This document shows positions 32,835 through 32,835 of a stretch of DNA of 32,835 bases, in pieces. This stretch comes from Bacteroidetes bacterium 4572_128 (lineage in GTDB: Bacteria > Bacteroidota > Bacteroidia > Bacteroidales > 4572-128). The position numbers were made by a program, and so were the translations under genes. The stretch spans positions 1 to 32,835 of the forward strand of contig NBLL01000027.1 in the NCBI GenBank assembly GCA_002084355.1. Reading direction: 5' to 3'. The notes under the pieces are model-generated. The model searched no databases. It was given only the letters and a program-made list of their open reading frames with translations, and was not told the DNA's origin. The stretch's first letter is position 1, and each line of letters begins with the position of its first letter.

Positions 32835-32835
32835 A

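Overview
The window looks like chromosomal DNA of a very AT-rich member of the Bacteroidota. Three observations support this: exact matches to the Bacteroidota -7 promoter word TAnnTTTG upstream of many genes; gene families typical of the phylum (PorE-like TPR/PD40/OmpA protein, DUF5686 with a CarboxypepD_reg-like domain, a TonB receptor remnant, the HU / mini-protein / RNase G cluster, Bacteroidota-type citrate synthase, a signal-peptide-bearing YidD); and the standard genetic code (hisS ends in TGA). No rRNA, tRNA, CRISPR array or intact insertion sequence was seen. Lineage below phylum cannot be read from this stretch.

Layout. 1-616 is the broken end of a polysaccharide-cluster-type gene, facing a reverse rubrerythrin gene (630-1178, -). 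1394-4383 holds a frameshifted PorE-like gene and a K+ channel. 4410-8475 is a Type IIG-like restriction-methyltransferase gene (-) lying between two A/T-tract repeat arrays. 8476-12086 carries purC (-), an unrecognised membrane protein and hisS. About 1.1 kb of repeats follows (12087-13254). 13255-17529 (all -) carries RNase G, a 30-residue bS22/mS38-like basic protein, HU, an RlmD-type rRNA methyltransferase and a small coiled-coil membrane protein. 17623-22804 (+) has a broken DUF5686 gene, a SufT/MIP18-type Fe-S assembly factor, a tiny Cys-rich membrane protein and a secreted Ig/OmpL47-like repeat protein. 23057-26038 (-) has manA, citrate synthase and a PD-(D/E)XK-like protein. 26131-31905 (+) has a FemAB-like transferase, a UDP-glucose dehydrogenase broken at two points, tatD, a LolA-like protein, yidD and a GT2 glycosyltransferase. 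31906-32835 is decayed sequence plus a TonB receptor remnant.

Two themes stand out. First, gene erosion of one kind: several genes have lost short internal blocks (roughly 35-100 bp by family comparison from memory) that also change the reading frame, and others have lost an end exactly where A/T-rich repeats begin. Housekeeping genes such as purC, hisS, HU and citrate synthase look whole. Second, most longer intergenic gaps hold one family of tandem repeats. Its unit is about 42-55 bp: an A-tract/T-tract block, a word like CATTAAAATTTT, and a small variable G/C box (GCG, CGTCG, GACA, GGCA, GGACA, GGGCGA). Repeat arrays and deletion endpoints often coincide, and one array carries next to it the 3' end of a second, otherwise missing, restriction-methyltransferase gene.

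Functionally the intact genes are ordinary metabolism, RNA processing and envelope biogenesis. The genes for polysaccharide and outer-membrane functions (polysaccharide-cluster protein, PorE-like, DUF5686, TonB receptor, UDP-glucose dehydrogenase) are the ones decaying. This fits ongoing genome reduction, possibly in a host-associated or restricted niche, but that ecological reading is inference.
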